64,000 nucleotides of DNA from Planctomycetales bacterium 10988 (lineage in GTDB: Bacteria; Planctomycetota; Planctomycetia; Pirellulales; Pb10988): positions 1,674,001 to 1,738,000 of the forward strand of contig CP043547.1 of the NCBI GenBank assembly GCA_009664345.1, in the 5' to 3' direction. A model generated the notes under the pieces. It made no database searches. It was not told where the DNA came from and was given only the letters and a program-made list of their open reading frames with translations. A program made the translations under genes and the position numbers. Shown here in pieces: positions 18,264-30,900 of this stretch. The number at the start of each line of letters is the position of its first letter. Position 1 is the first letter of the stretch.

Positions 18264-18722
18264 GCGGGTGAAGAGAACTTTTGGACTCCATCAGATCGAA
18301 AGTTTAAAAACCAGTTTTTAAAAAACTTCGGCCTGTTAAGCTTCGGTGGTTGGGGGTTCAAAAAGATTTGTCACGTCATCATTCTTTCCCCTTTCAAGCT
18401 GAGTAATCCTCGTACGAGCCTAGCATCAGCTTCGATTTCTGAAATTGTCGAAAAGATGATTTTCTCAATGACACCTGCGTTTAAAATCTTTTCGTCTTTC
18501 GGTCTTGTTGTTGAGATATGGCTACTACTTTTGTGGTCGCGACGTTTAGCTCTGCCATCGGTTCCTTTAGGTTAAGCCTCTCTTCACTTCTCACCTGCCG
18601 AGGTTTTCTAGTGCTTGCAATGAAAGCATTTTTATGTGTAATTTTAAACACCTACTAAAAAGCTAGTCACTAAGGATTCAAACCGTCTGTTCCTTCTCCC
18701 TCCATCAGGAACTTATCCCAAA
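18264..18722. other. Intergenic region, no gene seen
   Basis: There are 459 bp without a convincing frame. TGCTT/AAGCA followed by TTTTT near 18612-18633 could be a weak terminator. The next frame is open from 18648 without an ATG, so this region may hide a degraded 5' end. Confidence 0.3.
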
Positions 18723-19610
18723 TTGACTCCAGATGAAGTCTCACTGGCTGCTTCCAAGCTGATCGAAGTCGAGCGAGTCGATGCTGCCATCCTTCTGCTT
18801 TCGATGGCAACTCATAGCGAACACCCCCTCGATCCAGAGTGTCTGCTTGAAACGCTCGAAACCGTAATGAAGCTTCCTGCTCCTCGCCAAAAAGAACTAC
18901 GGGAGCGGATCGATCAGCATCATATCCAAGAACTGATCGGCTACCTGCAAAATCAAAGCAGTGGTGACTACGAGTGTCGTTTGGCAACGATCGAGTGGTT
19001 CTTTCTCCCTCTTCTCGGCGAGTTCAGTATTCATTCGCCCAAGACACTACATTCACAGCTGGAAAAGTCTCCCAAGTTTTTTATCGAACTTCTCAGTGTG
19101 GCTGATCATGTCCAACAAGAACCTACCCAAGAAGAGAAGAATAGAGTTGAATACGCCTATCATCTTCTTCACGGATGGAAAACCATTCCTGGCACCGAGC
19201 CTGACGGCAAGATTCAAGAAGAAAAATTGAGACAATGGTGTGAGGAGGTCCGTCAATTAGCTCGCAAAACAAATCGGCTCGGAATTTGTGATAGTAAACT
19301 GGGCGAACTATTTGCACATGCCCCCTCTGACCCGGATGGGACCTGGCCATGTGAGGCAGTGCGGGAGATAGTCGAGGAGATCGGGACGGAGGAACTTGGG
19401 AAGGGTCTCTACTATGGAATCGTCAACTCTAGAGGGGTTGCCTGGGGTACCGGAGGTGAAGAGGAGCACGAACTCGCCACCCAATTTCGATCAAAAGCCG
19501 AGAAGATCAGCTTCGACCATCCCTTCGTGGGAGAAATACTCGAAAACGTTTCCCAATGCTACGAACTCCAAGCAAACCATTGTAAAGAGGAAGCTCGTTG
19601 GGAAGGATAG
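18723..19610 (+). CDS. Hypothetical protein, start uncertain
   Basis: This acidic, mostly helical 295-residue protein has no domain I recognise. The frame is open from 18648 but has no ATG or GTG there; the TTG at 18723 is the first start. No good ribosome site precedes it, so the gene may be truncated at its 5' end. Residues 1-60 (LTPDEVSLAASKLIEVERVDAAILLLSMATHS) resemble a helical-repeat segment, suggesting a solenoid. Later segments (ATQFRSKAEKISFDHPFVGEILENVSQCYE) are also helical. It is the last gene of the left module. Confidence 0.5.
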   Translation: MTPDEVSLAASKLIEVERVDAAILLLSMATHSEHPLDPECLLETLETVMKLPAPRQKELRERIDQHHIQELIGYLQNQSSGDYECRLATIEWFFLPLLGEFSIHSPKTLHSQLEKSPKFFIELLSVADHVQQEPTQEEKNRVEYAYHLLHGWKTIPGTEPDGKIQEEKLRQWCEEVRQLARKTNRLGICDSKLGELFAHAPSDPDGTWPCEAVREIVEEIGTEELGKGLYYGIVNSRGVAWGTGGEEEHELATQFRSKAEKISFDHPFVGEILENVSQCYELQANHCKEEARWEG

Positions 19611-20342
19611 CTTACTTACTAAACCTCCCTATTCAATCTTCTTTGGAAAGTGAAAGTTTGGAATTGGCGAGGTTTTCTCGGCAAGTGTTTCTTGTAAGCT
19701 CGACGATAGTTGCCCCCCGCTGGCTGAGATATCACTCGAATAGGATTGGGCGTGTGATATCCTCCCTCAACTTGAAAAAGAGAGCCACTGAAGTCAATCG
19801 CGTGTTCTAGCCTTTGCATACAAGGGGAAAACGAAGCTTCGGAAAGTAGCAAGTCAAAGACGGATTGAAGAGATCGACCGGGAGTCTAGATGGTAAACCA
19901 TAATCTACCCGTCCCAAAGAGGGGGTAGTTCTGCTGATTGACAGGTGTACCGATCGTCATTTCTCGCCCTAAGTCTCACTAAGAGATGACGCAAGTCTTT
20001 TACCAGTAAACAGTAGTGACTTACTTAAAAAAACTTACGTTTTGTGTATTGATTTCTAGTAGAAATCGGTATCCTATTTATTACGAGCGTCAAAATCGTT
20101 ACTTCAGCAAAGGGCAACGATCCTCCTCCTAAATCCTCTAATAAATCGATCTCTGACAAGACATTCAGAGAGCCAAACAGGATGTTTGGGGCCAACTAGC
20201 CCACCTTAGGAATTCCGATCTGTCAGCCGAATGGTCGATCCCGGATTCCGTATACAATGTTAACAAGGACCAGTGTTAACCCTTCATCGATAGCGTGCTT
20301 TTCTAGTACCTCGCTCGATGGCAATCCCTCAAAGAGAAACCA
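19611..20342. other. Long intergenic region before the giant gene
   Basis: These 732 bp hold no convincing gene. A 17-bp palindrome, GATTTCTAGTAGAAATC, at 20051-20067 looks like an operator, with TTGAT upstream and TATCCT just downstream as a weak promoter candidate. CTACCC...GGGGTAG near 19908-19928 can form a hairpin. The region presumably drives the giant secreted-protein gene. Confidence 0.35.
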
Positions 20343-20714
20343 ATGGCGAAACAATCCGCGTGGAAGCAATGGTCGAAGTACGTCCAAAAGAACCGTCAAG
20401 CCCGCCGTCGAAAAAATCGCGAACCAGAAAACCTCGCCATCGAGCAACTCGAACCCCGCCAAATGATGACGGGGAATCAACTGGGTCTTTACGAAATCGA
20501 TACCGCGCGATATTTCCTCGATCAATCCTTAACCGAAGCTGCGTTTGGGGTGCCAGAGACTGTACTCGTCGGTCAATTCGGTGCGGTCCCCGAAGGAGGA
20601 GTAGGGACGGATCACCTCATCTCTGGAAAATGGAGTTCAGGGGACAATTTTGATAGTCTTGGAGTTTTTCGGGAAACGGGAGCGGGGCTTGGTGGTTGGT
20701 ATCTAGATATCTAG
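20343..20714 (+). CDS. Giant secreted protein, fragment 1 (N-terminus)
   Basis: The 123-codon fragment begins with a basic segment and the planctomycete N-terminal motif AIEQLEPRQMMTGNQ, common on very large exported proteins of this phylum. It then starts the first FG-GAP-like repeats (GLYEIDTARYFLD, GKWSSGDNFDSLGVF). It stops at 20712 because of an 8-bp tandem duplication (20701-20708 repeated at 20709-20716). Removing one copy joins WYLDI directly to DGNRY of the next frame. Together with the next three frames it forms one gene from 20343 to 39560, about 6,400 codons. Confidence 0.75.
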   Translation: MAKQSAWKQWSKYVQKNRQARRRKNREPENLAIEQLEPRQMMTGNQLGLYEIDTARYFLDQSLTEAAFGVPETVLVGQFGAVPEGGVGTDHLISGKWSSGDNFDSLGVFRETGAGLGGWYLDI

Positions 20715-21988
20715 ATATCGATGGGAATCGCTATACCGAGCCACTTGCGGAGTTGGTGAATGATGAGAGCTTCGTCTATGGCTTATCTACCGATACGCCT
20801 ATCGTCGGGGATTGGGATGGCGATGGGGATGATGAATTTGGAATTTTCCGGGGTGGAACAACGTTCGTTCTAGACACCGAAGATTACAAAAACAGCTCTC
20901 AAGACCCCAGCGTGATCTTCAATCTTGCCGGAGAACAGGCAGTTGTTGGGAATTTCTATACATCAAATTCCCCAGGTGATGAAATCGGAATCTACAAAGA
21001 CGGTGCCTTCTATTTGGTACAGCCGACATTTAGCGTGGATCAGCTCGCTAGAGATTCAGCAACCGTTTTAGATGAGATAGACCTCCAAAAAATCGAAGTC
21101 GTACCTGCTGCCGTTTCATCGTCCTATTTACCGATCGTTGGGGATTGGTCGAAATTTGGAGGAATTGCCGGTCACGATCACCTGGGTCTCTATCGTATCG
21201 ACACCGGTGATTTTTATCTTGATACGCAAGGTGTCTTGCTAGATGGAGATACCTCGAACGACAATCTGGCAAGCTTGACGGCGGTAAACTTTGGATCAAA
21301 TCTTTCCACGGAGATTCTACCTCTCACCGGCAACTGGAAGCCTGATACTTTTGCGCCTGCCTCAGAGTTTTTTGTGGCGACGGGGCTTGATGCCGTGGGA
21401 AGTGGGGTTGTTCAAACCTTTCGAGCGAGCGATCTCTCTCGCTGGCTGTTCCTCAATCCTTATGATGATTTAGCCAACTTTGGGATCACTGGTCCGATTG
21501 GGGTCAACGTCGCCCTAGGAGATGTCAATCGGGATGGAATTCCTGATCTGATGACCGCGCCGGACCAAGCCTTCGATCTCATTCGAATCTACGATGGAAC
21601 ATTGACTGCGAACATCGAAGAATTCAAACTGTGGGAATTTTATGCCTACGAGGATTACGAAGTTCCTACTACAGCACCTTCTCCGCCCCACACCCCTGGA
21701 GCTCATCAGCATTGGGGTGGAGTGAATATTAGTTCGACAGATATCAATCAGGATGGCTACGCTGATATTATTGTTTCTCCTGGGCATGTTGGCCATCAAG
21801 CGAACACTCCTCCTGTCCGAGTCTTCAGCGGAGCACCGAATGGACGAAGTACTCCCGACCTCTTGCTTGAATTCTATCCCTTCAATTTGGAATACAATGA
21901 TGTGGCGGTTCTCGTCGATACAGGCGATGTCAACTTCGATGGCTACCCAGATTCATTACATCTTCGCCTGACAACGCTACGGGATTGA
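20696..21988 (+). CDS. Giant secreted protein, fragment 2 (FG-GAP repeats)
   Basis: The real coding in this frame begins just after the duplication, at about 20717. It carries several FG-GAP/VCBS-type calcium-binding blade motifs: VGDWDGDGDDEFGIF, GDVNRDGIPDLMTAP, DINQDGYADIIVSP and GDVNFDGYPD. They suggest a beta-propeller on the outside of the cell. The frame fails at 21950-21954, where one base seems lost; in the next frame the protein continues ITSSPDNATGLIRVFSG. The apparent start codon here is not a true start. Confidence 0.75.
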   Translation: MVSRYLDIDGNRYTEPLAELVNDESFVYGLSTDTPIVGDWDGDGDDEFGIFRGGTTFVLDTEDYKNSSQDPSVIFNLAGEQAVVGNFYTSNSPGDEIGIYKDGAFYLVQPTFSVDQLARDSATVLDEIDLQKIEVVPAAVSSSYLPIVGDWSKFGGIAGHDHLGLYRIDTGDFYLDTQGVLLDGDTSNDNLASLTAVNFGSNLSTEILPLTGNWKPDTFAPASEFFVATGLDAVGSGVVQTFRASDLSRWLFLNPYDDLANFGITGPIGVNVALGDVNRDGIPDLMTAPDQAFDLIRIYDGTLTANIEEFKLWEFYAYEDYEVPTTAPSPPHTPGAHQHWGGVNISSTDINQDGYADIIVSPGHVGHQANTPPVRVFSGAPNGRSTPDLLLEFYPFNLEYNDVAVLVDTGDVNFDGYPDSLHLRLTTLRD

Positions 21989-24900
21989 TTCGTGTCTTTA
22001 GTGGTCATCCTGCAGATAGCGGATTATTGGATGGCATCGAAGGGACCGCCCTACTACAGATCGGGGATTATTATGTTCATCCTTATGCCGTCTATGTTGC
22101 CTCGGTCGATATCGATGAAGATGGTCACGCTGAGATCATCACGGCAACTCAACAAAATGGAGCTGCGAACAATACAGAAATTCGGGTCTATCGTTGGGAT
22201 GCGAACTCTTCGCAAATGGTTCAATGGGGTTCCGACTTCATCCTCTCAGATCATAAAGATACACGCATTGCGGCCACCGATTTTATCTCTCATGTTCAGG
22301 ATGGAAATGGAAATGAGATCAGACATCGCACACCGGAGTTGATCCTCAGTTCGACTACCTTGGATAGTTCCACTCAAGAAGAGTCTAGCAATGTTTTTGT
22401 CTACGAGTTTGTCCTGGATGGTTTCGATGATGAAGAAATCAACTTCCTGAATAATGTAACGGGTACGTTATCTGCGTCCTCGGATTTTCTACATCCTTAT
22501 AGTTTTCTTGATAATGATAGTCTTGGCCCCACCGGGGCGATTGATGTCGGAGGGAATTACTACGATTCACCCAATGTAGGCCCCCAAGTTTCCTTTCCCG
22601 AAGACTATCTTAGCAATGGTTATCCTGTTGTCGAGGATACAGAAACCCTCCTGACGGGTATTACAATCACTGATCCGGATGCCCTTCCTGGGGACACATT
22701 CAAAGTAACCCTAGAAGTGAGCAGAGGGGTCATCTTTACGGATACGAAGAGCCCTGGTAACCAAATCACCTATGCGGCGGAAACCTTGGATGCGATCAAC
22801 CAAGACCTGGCGACCCTTCGCTACACTCCCGATCCTGATGTGACCACAGAAGATGTTCTAACAGTTGAGCTAATCGATTTAGATAGCAACGGTTATGGTC
22901 AGATCTTTAGATCAGACAGCATCGCTCTCAGCATTATCCCCGTCAATGATTCACCTCTCTTTACTATCAATGCTCCTGTTGATTCTTCCACAGGAAGATA
23001 TTTGATTGAAGTTGATGAAGATGCTGGCGAGCAAACGATTGAAAATTTTGTAACCATCGACTCCTGGGGAAATGAATACGAATCCGATCAAGTCGCAACT
23101 GCGATCCTTAACGTTTTGTCAGGAGACATCAATCTTTTTTCAACCCCTCCTGAGATCATTTTTGAAACCGTCGATGGTATCACAACGGGCGATCTTGTCT
23201 TCACCGCTGCATCCGATGTATCGGGAACCTTTCAATTTAAAATTGAAATAGAAGATGAGGGAGAGGGTGGAACTTCTCCACTTTCTGACAGTGAGTATTT
23301 TGATATTGTCCTCAATGCGGTTGCCGACGCTCCAAATCTCAGCCCAGCCTCAGCTTCCCTCGACCTTGCCATCAATCAAGAAGTTCCACTTCCTGTTGCA
23401 AGTTCTCTAGTCGATAGTTCGGAAACTTTGGAGATCCATATCTCTGGTTTTCCAGCAAATTCCGTCTTCTCCATCGGAACGCTACAAGCCGATGACACTT
23501 GGCTCATTACTTCCTTAGATGAAGGTTTTTCTGAGCATGAACTGGAATCGGGAGAACTTACCTTTACCCCGCCCGAAGGGCATGCTGGAGTGATCACGCT
23601 GAGCATCAGCGCCACATCGAAGGAACCGAGTAATGACGACGAAGCCGTTGTTAACAGCACAATCACTTTAAATTACTTTAACCATCAACCTTCCTTCGTT
23701 GCTTCTGACATTACGATTGATGAGGAAGCAGAAGAAAACACAACCGTCACAATTTCTAACTGGGCTACCTTCGACCCTGGTGCTGAATCTGAAGTCTCAC
23801 AAACTCCAACCTACCTAGTTAACATCCCTCCCAATTCCATTTTAAATGAAGTCGACGGAATCGTTGTCGATAGCGAAGGAAATCTTCACATCAAACCTTT
23901 GGCACACGCCTTTGGTGAGGTAACTTTTGAAGTCACCGTGGTAGACAGCGGAGGCAGTATCAATAGTGGGAACGATACCTCAGATTCTCAAACTTTCACA
24001 TTGAATCTCACGCCCGTCAATAATGCCCCAACCTTTGATCTTCTGACAGATTCGACCAGTGGAATCTTGACCCTCCATGAAGATGAGGTAACTCCCAACG
24101 AAGAGGTCTACCGTGTAGAAAACTTTCTTCAAAACCTTGATCTAGGACCTTACGAAAACGATCTCCAAAACTTCACGATAGAGGTGGAAGTTTTAACGGG
24201 ATCGACAGTTACTTTTTCTACCCCGCCTGAAATTGACGAGATCGACCTTGGTGGAGGAGAGACTCAATATGATTTGGTCTTTCGCACGCAGGACAATGAG
24301 CACGGAGTAGCTCAGATTCGAGTTTCCGTCACCGATGACAATTATTTTAACGATGCCCCCCTAACGACATTCAAAGACTTTACAATCCAGGTTCATTCCG
24401 TCAATGATCCTCCTGAATTAACTGCAAGTAATCCTCCTTCCAGCTTAGAAGATGGTGGTGTTCAAGAAATTCAGGGTTGGGCACAAGCTGAGCCAGGTCC
24501 AAGTAACGAGGACGCTCAATCGATCTCTTATACGTTGACGGTTCTGTCCGGCTCTGAACTTTTGCAAAGCATTGACTTGTACGAAAATGGGACGTTGACC
24601 TATCAGTCCGTCGCCGATGCCTTCGGAGAAGTCACTTTTGAAGTGACCGTTGAAGACGACGGAGGTACGGACAATGGAGGTATCAACACCTTTACCCAGC
24701 AATTTTCTTTTGAAATTACGCCGGTCAACGACGTACCGGTTCTGACGTCGAATGATGGTCCCTTCAGCCTCGATGAAGGAAGTGAACTTTCCCTCAGTGG
24801 CTTCGTTCTCGGCGATGTAGATGATGTCAATGGGAGTGAGCTAGAATATGAAATGACGGTCAGTGTTCAATCGGGAATTCTGACACTTCCAGCCAGTCCG

Positions 24901-27900
24901 AATTACGACTTTCCTTTAGCGGTGATCGACACACCTTCCCCGAGTCTCACCTTCAGCGGAACGTTACCTGAGTTAGAAGCCGCTCTAAATAATTTAACCT
25001 ATCAGCCTACAGATTATTTTAGTGGAACGGATGCACTCACAGTTACCATCAGTGATCCTGGAGAGATCAACACAACCGCACTTCTCGGTGTCGAACTGGC
25101 GGACCTATCTATTACCGTCAATCCGGTTGCCGATGCTCCTAATCTGAGTTTGGCTTCCTCTTCTCTCGATCTTGCCGTCAATCAAACCGTTCCACTTCCG
25201 GTTGCAAGTTCTCTGGTTGATACCGATGGTTCGGAAAGTTTAGAAATCACGATTACAGGGGTTCCTATTGGAGCCAGCTTTTTAATGGGGTCCGAAGTAA
25301 CTCCAGGCACTTGGCGGATCGATTCCCAGCACCTGGATTTGGATCAACAATTAGAATCGGATGAGCTTATCTTCACGCCTCCTACAGATTTTGCGGGGAC
25401 GATTGAACTTGCCTTTGTTGCCAAATCGATGGATGGAGAAAGCAATCCCGTTGAGGCGACTTCTGACACTTTAGTGTTGACACTCACCTATCATGACAAT
25501 CAACAACCAATCCTGAACTACAATCCAATATCTCCAATTCTCGAAGACCTGAGTTCTGCTATCGATGGCTTCACGTTTGAGGATGCCGATTCCGTCTATG
25601 GAACCACGGAATATACGCTCACTTTTCAAGTGTCCCAAGGTATGCTTACCTTGACGACCAATAATGGGCTAAACTTTGATCAGGGGGAAGTTAACGAACC
25701 CAGCCAAATGATTGAAATTCGAGGCGATCTCGCGGCAATCCAAGGAGCCTTGGAAAATCTCGAATATTTGGGAGAACCAGACTTTAGTGGTGAGGTAACA
25801 CTTGGAATCACCATTCACGATCCTGGTATTGCGGGCACCAACCCTCCCACCACCTACACTTTTCATTCGGATGTACCGCTCACGGTTGAAGGAGTTGCCG
25901 ATGCACCTTTCCTGACAAAGCTTGTCCCGTATAGTCAGCATTTGGTCAATACCCTGGCTGCGCTTTCGTTTACCAGTATGTTGAAAAACGCTTCTGTTGG
26001 AGCGGAAAGCTTAGAGATTCACATCACAGGCTTTCCCGAGAATTCCAGTTTTTCGATGGGAACGGAGATCACTCCTGGAACCTGGGTAATCGATTCTTCG
26101 GATCCCAATTTTGCCAACAATGCATTGGAAATGGGAGAACTCCTCTTCACTCCCCCAGCTGATTATTTAGGAGAACTCACGCTTTACGTCACCGCAAGAG
26201 CGGTAGAACCTTCCGGGACGAGCGAAGCATTCTCAAATACAACCTCGATCGTCTTAAACTTTTATACGAATCATAGACCAACCTTCGTCGCCAATGATGT
26301 AACCATTGACGAAGTCGCTGACAATAATCAGGAAATTGTAATCGCGAATTGGGCTCAATTTTATCCTGGAGCATCCTACGAGAATTACCAAACTCCTACC
26401 TACAGCCTTGAAATAACTTCCAACAGTGAATTATTGGAAGCTAATGGCCTCCGGATCGATGACCAAGGAAGTTTACACATTAAACCACTGTCGCATACCA
26501 TCGGCACAGTAGGCTTCCAAGTGTCGGTCAATGACGGTGGGGGCAACGATGCGGGAGGTGACGAAACCTCGGTTCCTCAAGTCTTCTCGCTTGAAATAGC
26601 CCCCGTAAACGATCCACCCTCCTTTGTTTTGAAAACAGACTCCACCAATGAGGAATTGATCATTGATGAAGATGAAGTCTCCTCAGAGTTAGAATATTAT
26701 CGTGATGAAGACTTCTTGCAAATTGATGAAGATACTTCCGATATAAGCTATTCGGTTGAAGTAGTCGCTGTTGGAGAGGACGCGACACTCACATTTTTGG
26801 AAGCCCCTCGAATCGAAGTAGTCGACCTAGGTGTGGATGGAACACGATATGATCTCATCTTCCGCACCCTTCCGAATGACTTTGGTTTTGCCAAGTTTCA
26901 AGTCCTCGTCGCCGACGATGATCAGGTGGATGGGACTCCAGCCACGGGTTCCCGAGAGTTTACGATTGTCGTGAATCCGGTCAATGACGCCCCTCGGTTT
27001 GTCGCTGCGGACCCGAATCCGGTTCGGGAAGACAGCACGACTGAGGTGATTACTATTGCGGGATGGGCCAATTTCTATCCTGGGCCTTTCAATGAATCTG
27101 ATCAAACGTTGCATTCAGGGAATGGATATTCCGTCACCATTCTCTCGGGATCGGAGTTGCTCTCCCAGCCGATCAGCGTCGACGAGGAGGGGAACCTCAG
27201 TTATCAACTTGCCCCCAATGCCCACGGGGAGGTCGAATTTGAGGTCACCGTGCAGGATGATGGAGGTACTGCAAACGGCGGGGTCGATGTAGCCACCCAA
27301 ACCTACAAGCTACGAATCCTGCCCCAGAATGATGCGCCGATCTTCGTCAATCAAGCGACGGTGCAATTTGATGAAGATAGCGGAGCGGTGACGATCACCG
27401 ATTTCCTCAGCCAAATTGACTCTGGCGAATTGCTTTCCACCGATCAGGATTACACGGTCGAAGTCGATTTCGAGGACTTCCTGGATCGCGACTTTTTTGA
27501 AGTTGCACCTGAGATCACTCTTACGGAAACCAATGGAGTTATCACAGGTGGAGATTTGACCTTTACTCCTAAGGCAAATCGACATGGAGAGTTCAACTTT
27601 TCTGTGACGCTGACGGATGACTATTCCATTGATGGTATTCCACAAAGCACCACGCAATTTTTTACGATCCAGCTGTTATCCGTGGACGATCCAGCCACCC
27701 TGACGGTTCCTACCTCCATTACAACACAAGAAGATACCGCAACCATCGTTGGAGGAATTGTTCTTTCCGATCTTGATGACCTAGAGCAGGTGCGGACCTT
27801 GGAGCTTGAAGCGGGGCATGGCACGCTGACGTTTACGCAGACAGAAGGACTCACATTTCGCCAAGGAGATGGAGTAGAGGATTCTTATATCGAGGTTGAC

Positions 27901-30900
27901 GGAACTTTAGCTGATCTTCAAGCAGCATTAACAACCCTGCGTTATCAGGGAGGTGCTAATAATGCAAATGCGGATACGATTACTCTCACACTGACAGAAC
28001 CCGCAGACGTCTCTGGAGAAGTGGTTCAAACTATTCCAGTCACCATTGAGGCCGTTGCAGATACGCCGAATCTTACGGTACCAGCAGTCGTTGTGGGCGA
28101 ACTCGGAGACGACTTTCATCTCAATATTATTGCTTCATTAAAGGATGGCGATGGCTCTGAGAACCTGAAGGTCATCATCGAAGGGGTTCCCGATGGACTG
28201 TCGCTTTCCGCAGGAACCAAACAGGCGGACGGCACGTGGCATCTTGCTGCTGGGGATTTAGTCGATCTCAGCCTTACCGTTCCCTCCGACTGGAAAGTCA
28301 CCTCTGATCCCGACGATTATGAAGACCCTGCCGAAAAAGATTTCACTTTAACTGTTTACGCAACTGCCACTGAAGGTCTGAATGGACCGCAGGCTACCAC
28401 CGAACACTTCGAGCTCGGCATCGAAGTCGAAACACCACCATGGGCGTTAGGTTATCTAACTCGTTATGTCCAAGCTGGTGACACCGCCGAGAAAACGATG
28501 GACTTGCGTGGGGGCTTCGCTGATGAGGAAACTAGACAAGATAATCTTGAGTTTGAGGAAGTTATATTCGATTCGAATTTCTTTGACTATGCTAGGGTCT
28601 CTAGTGCCAATCCTCATTTTCTTGAGTATAAATTGCTAACCACTGCAGCCGGCCCATCAACCCTTACGATTGAAGCCCAAGATGAGTATGGTTTCACGAC
28701 AACTACCGAACTTACCATCGTCGCTTATTCCTCTACGGTTTCGAGTAGCCTCCAAATCAACTCATTCGAATTGGACCATCATCATTCGGTCGATGGAAAT
28801 GGCGACTTTGTAACCTCCGATCCCACAATCAAAGGTCTCGTACAATTTAATAGTTCTCCGCAGGTCGCATGGATCGATCTCGATTACGGCAACGATGGAA
28901 TAGTAGATTATACGATACTCACCGCCTCTGATGGGACCTTCGAGCATCTGAACGAGGGGCTTTCTAGCGGGATAATTGAAGTTAAAGCCCGGGCAAGATA
29001 TCTGACGGGCAGTGTCTGGTACGAGTCTTCATGGGAGACTCTTTCCTTTATCTATGAGCGAGAAATTGCTCCTGCGATAGACAGCTTCAGTGTTCTCGAA
29101 GTGTCTGGAGAGCCTTCAGAAGATGAGAATACCTACAAAGCCACCCTCGTAGGTCAGCTTGATGTGGTGGATGATCCGGAGACCGAGAAAACTTATTTAG
29201 TCGAAATCGATCTGGACCAGGATGATGTGGCTGAAACTACCCTTGTTACCAATGAGCTGGGTGAATTTACCTGGTCACCAGAACTAGAACCCGGCACGTA
29301 TACCGTCCAAGCACGAAGCCTCGAATGGGATTCGATTGACAACGATGAGGACCACAGTGTTTGGCAGACCCTCTCCTTTGAGTTGTTAGATGGCAGCCCT
29401 ACTGTCAATAATTTTCTGTTGCAGAACGATGATGGGACTGCCGGTGATAGCATTACCACAGACCCGACCGTCAGTGGCACGGTAACAAGCCCATTGCAAG
29501 AATCCAATGAGAACCTTTTCGTTGAGATCGATCTCGACGGTGACCAAGTTAGTGATGAATTGGTACTGGTTGACTCGAACTACTCGTTCGCCTTTCTGCC
29601 TTTCCTTCCTTCGGATGGCACGGTCACGATCAATGCAAGGGCGGTCTCCGTTGAATATGGTGCCGGGGAATGGGAAACTCTCACGTTTGAGTATGAGTAT
29701 CCTGGAAGCGAACTCCTCGCAATCACTGATTTTGAGCTAGCCAACGATACCAATGAATATAGGGCGAACGAGAGTAATCCCTATGATTATGATATTGATT
29801 ATGATATTGATACAGGTGAAATTACTTATGATGAAATCACTTACGATCCTACTTTAAAAGGACAAATTGTAGAAGACGACGGAAACCCGTTATCAGCCGT
29901 TGAACTTTCATTTACCCGGATCGAGATTGAAATCTATGGCAAAGATGACACAGGGGATCATACAATCCTCCTTGCTGAATACATTTCCACACCAGACGAT
30001 GAAGGCAACTTTACGGTTCTCCCGCAAGACATTCTAGGCGAAGTCAAAGTTAAAGCCCGTGCGGCTAAATGGGACCTTCTCCAACAAGATTATGTCGGTG
30101 GTACTTGGGAAGAATTAACCATCGAGATCATTCCCCCACCTTTGACCAACTTTCTGGTTCGAGACCTCTCTTTAGTAGAAATCACTGAGGAAAGTCCAGA
30201 AAACGAGCCACCGGTCTCCAGAAATGTAACCCTACAAGGAAGTATTCCAAACTACACGGATGATCAAACTGTCACAGTTGAGTTTGAATGGTCTGGAGCG
30301 GATGTAGGCGGCGGATCCGATTATCATAGCGAAGTCGTAGTCGATGGTTCTGGGGAATTTACTTTCAAGCCTAATTTAATTGGCACCATATCTAAAACAA
30401 CAATCTACTATCGAACCTATATTCTGATCGAGGGAGAAGACACACCAGACCCTAATGACGATAAAAAACACTACAGTTCGTGGAGATCATACGAGTTTCA
30501 ACGATTCATACCTCCAATAACTCCAGTCCCTCAGGTTGCATCTTTGGGCGAGGCGTTTCCATACACTGATTTGGAAGGAAATGTCTACACTTCTACGGCT
30601 GCCATTGTCGGAACAGTCGATTTATCGAAGATTGAACCTGAATGGCATCCCCACGTGGAAGTTCGGCTAGATTATACACTTAGTGGTGATGATAGCTCCA
30701 CCATCCTCTACTTGGATGTCGACGAAGCAGGAATTTTCAGTCATACGTTTGAAGATATGCAAAATGTATACGGAGAATATACAGTTGCTGTAAAGGTAGC
30801 GATCTATAACAAAGAAGCAGAGCATTTAGTCACAGATTGGTATGGTGAAGATACTAACCGTGAGTTCAGTGAAGCAACTTATCTAACCTTTCACTACATT

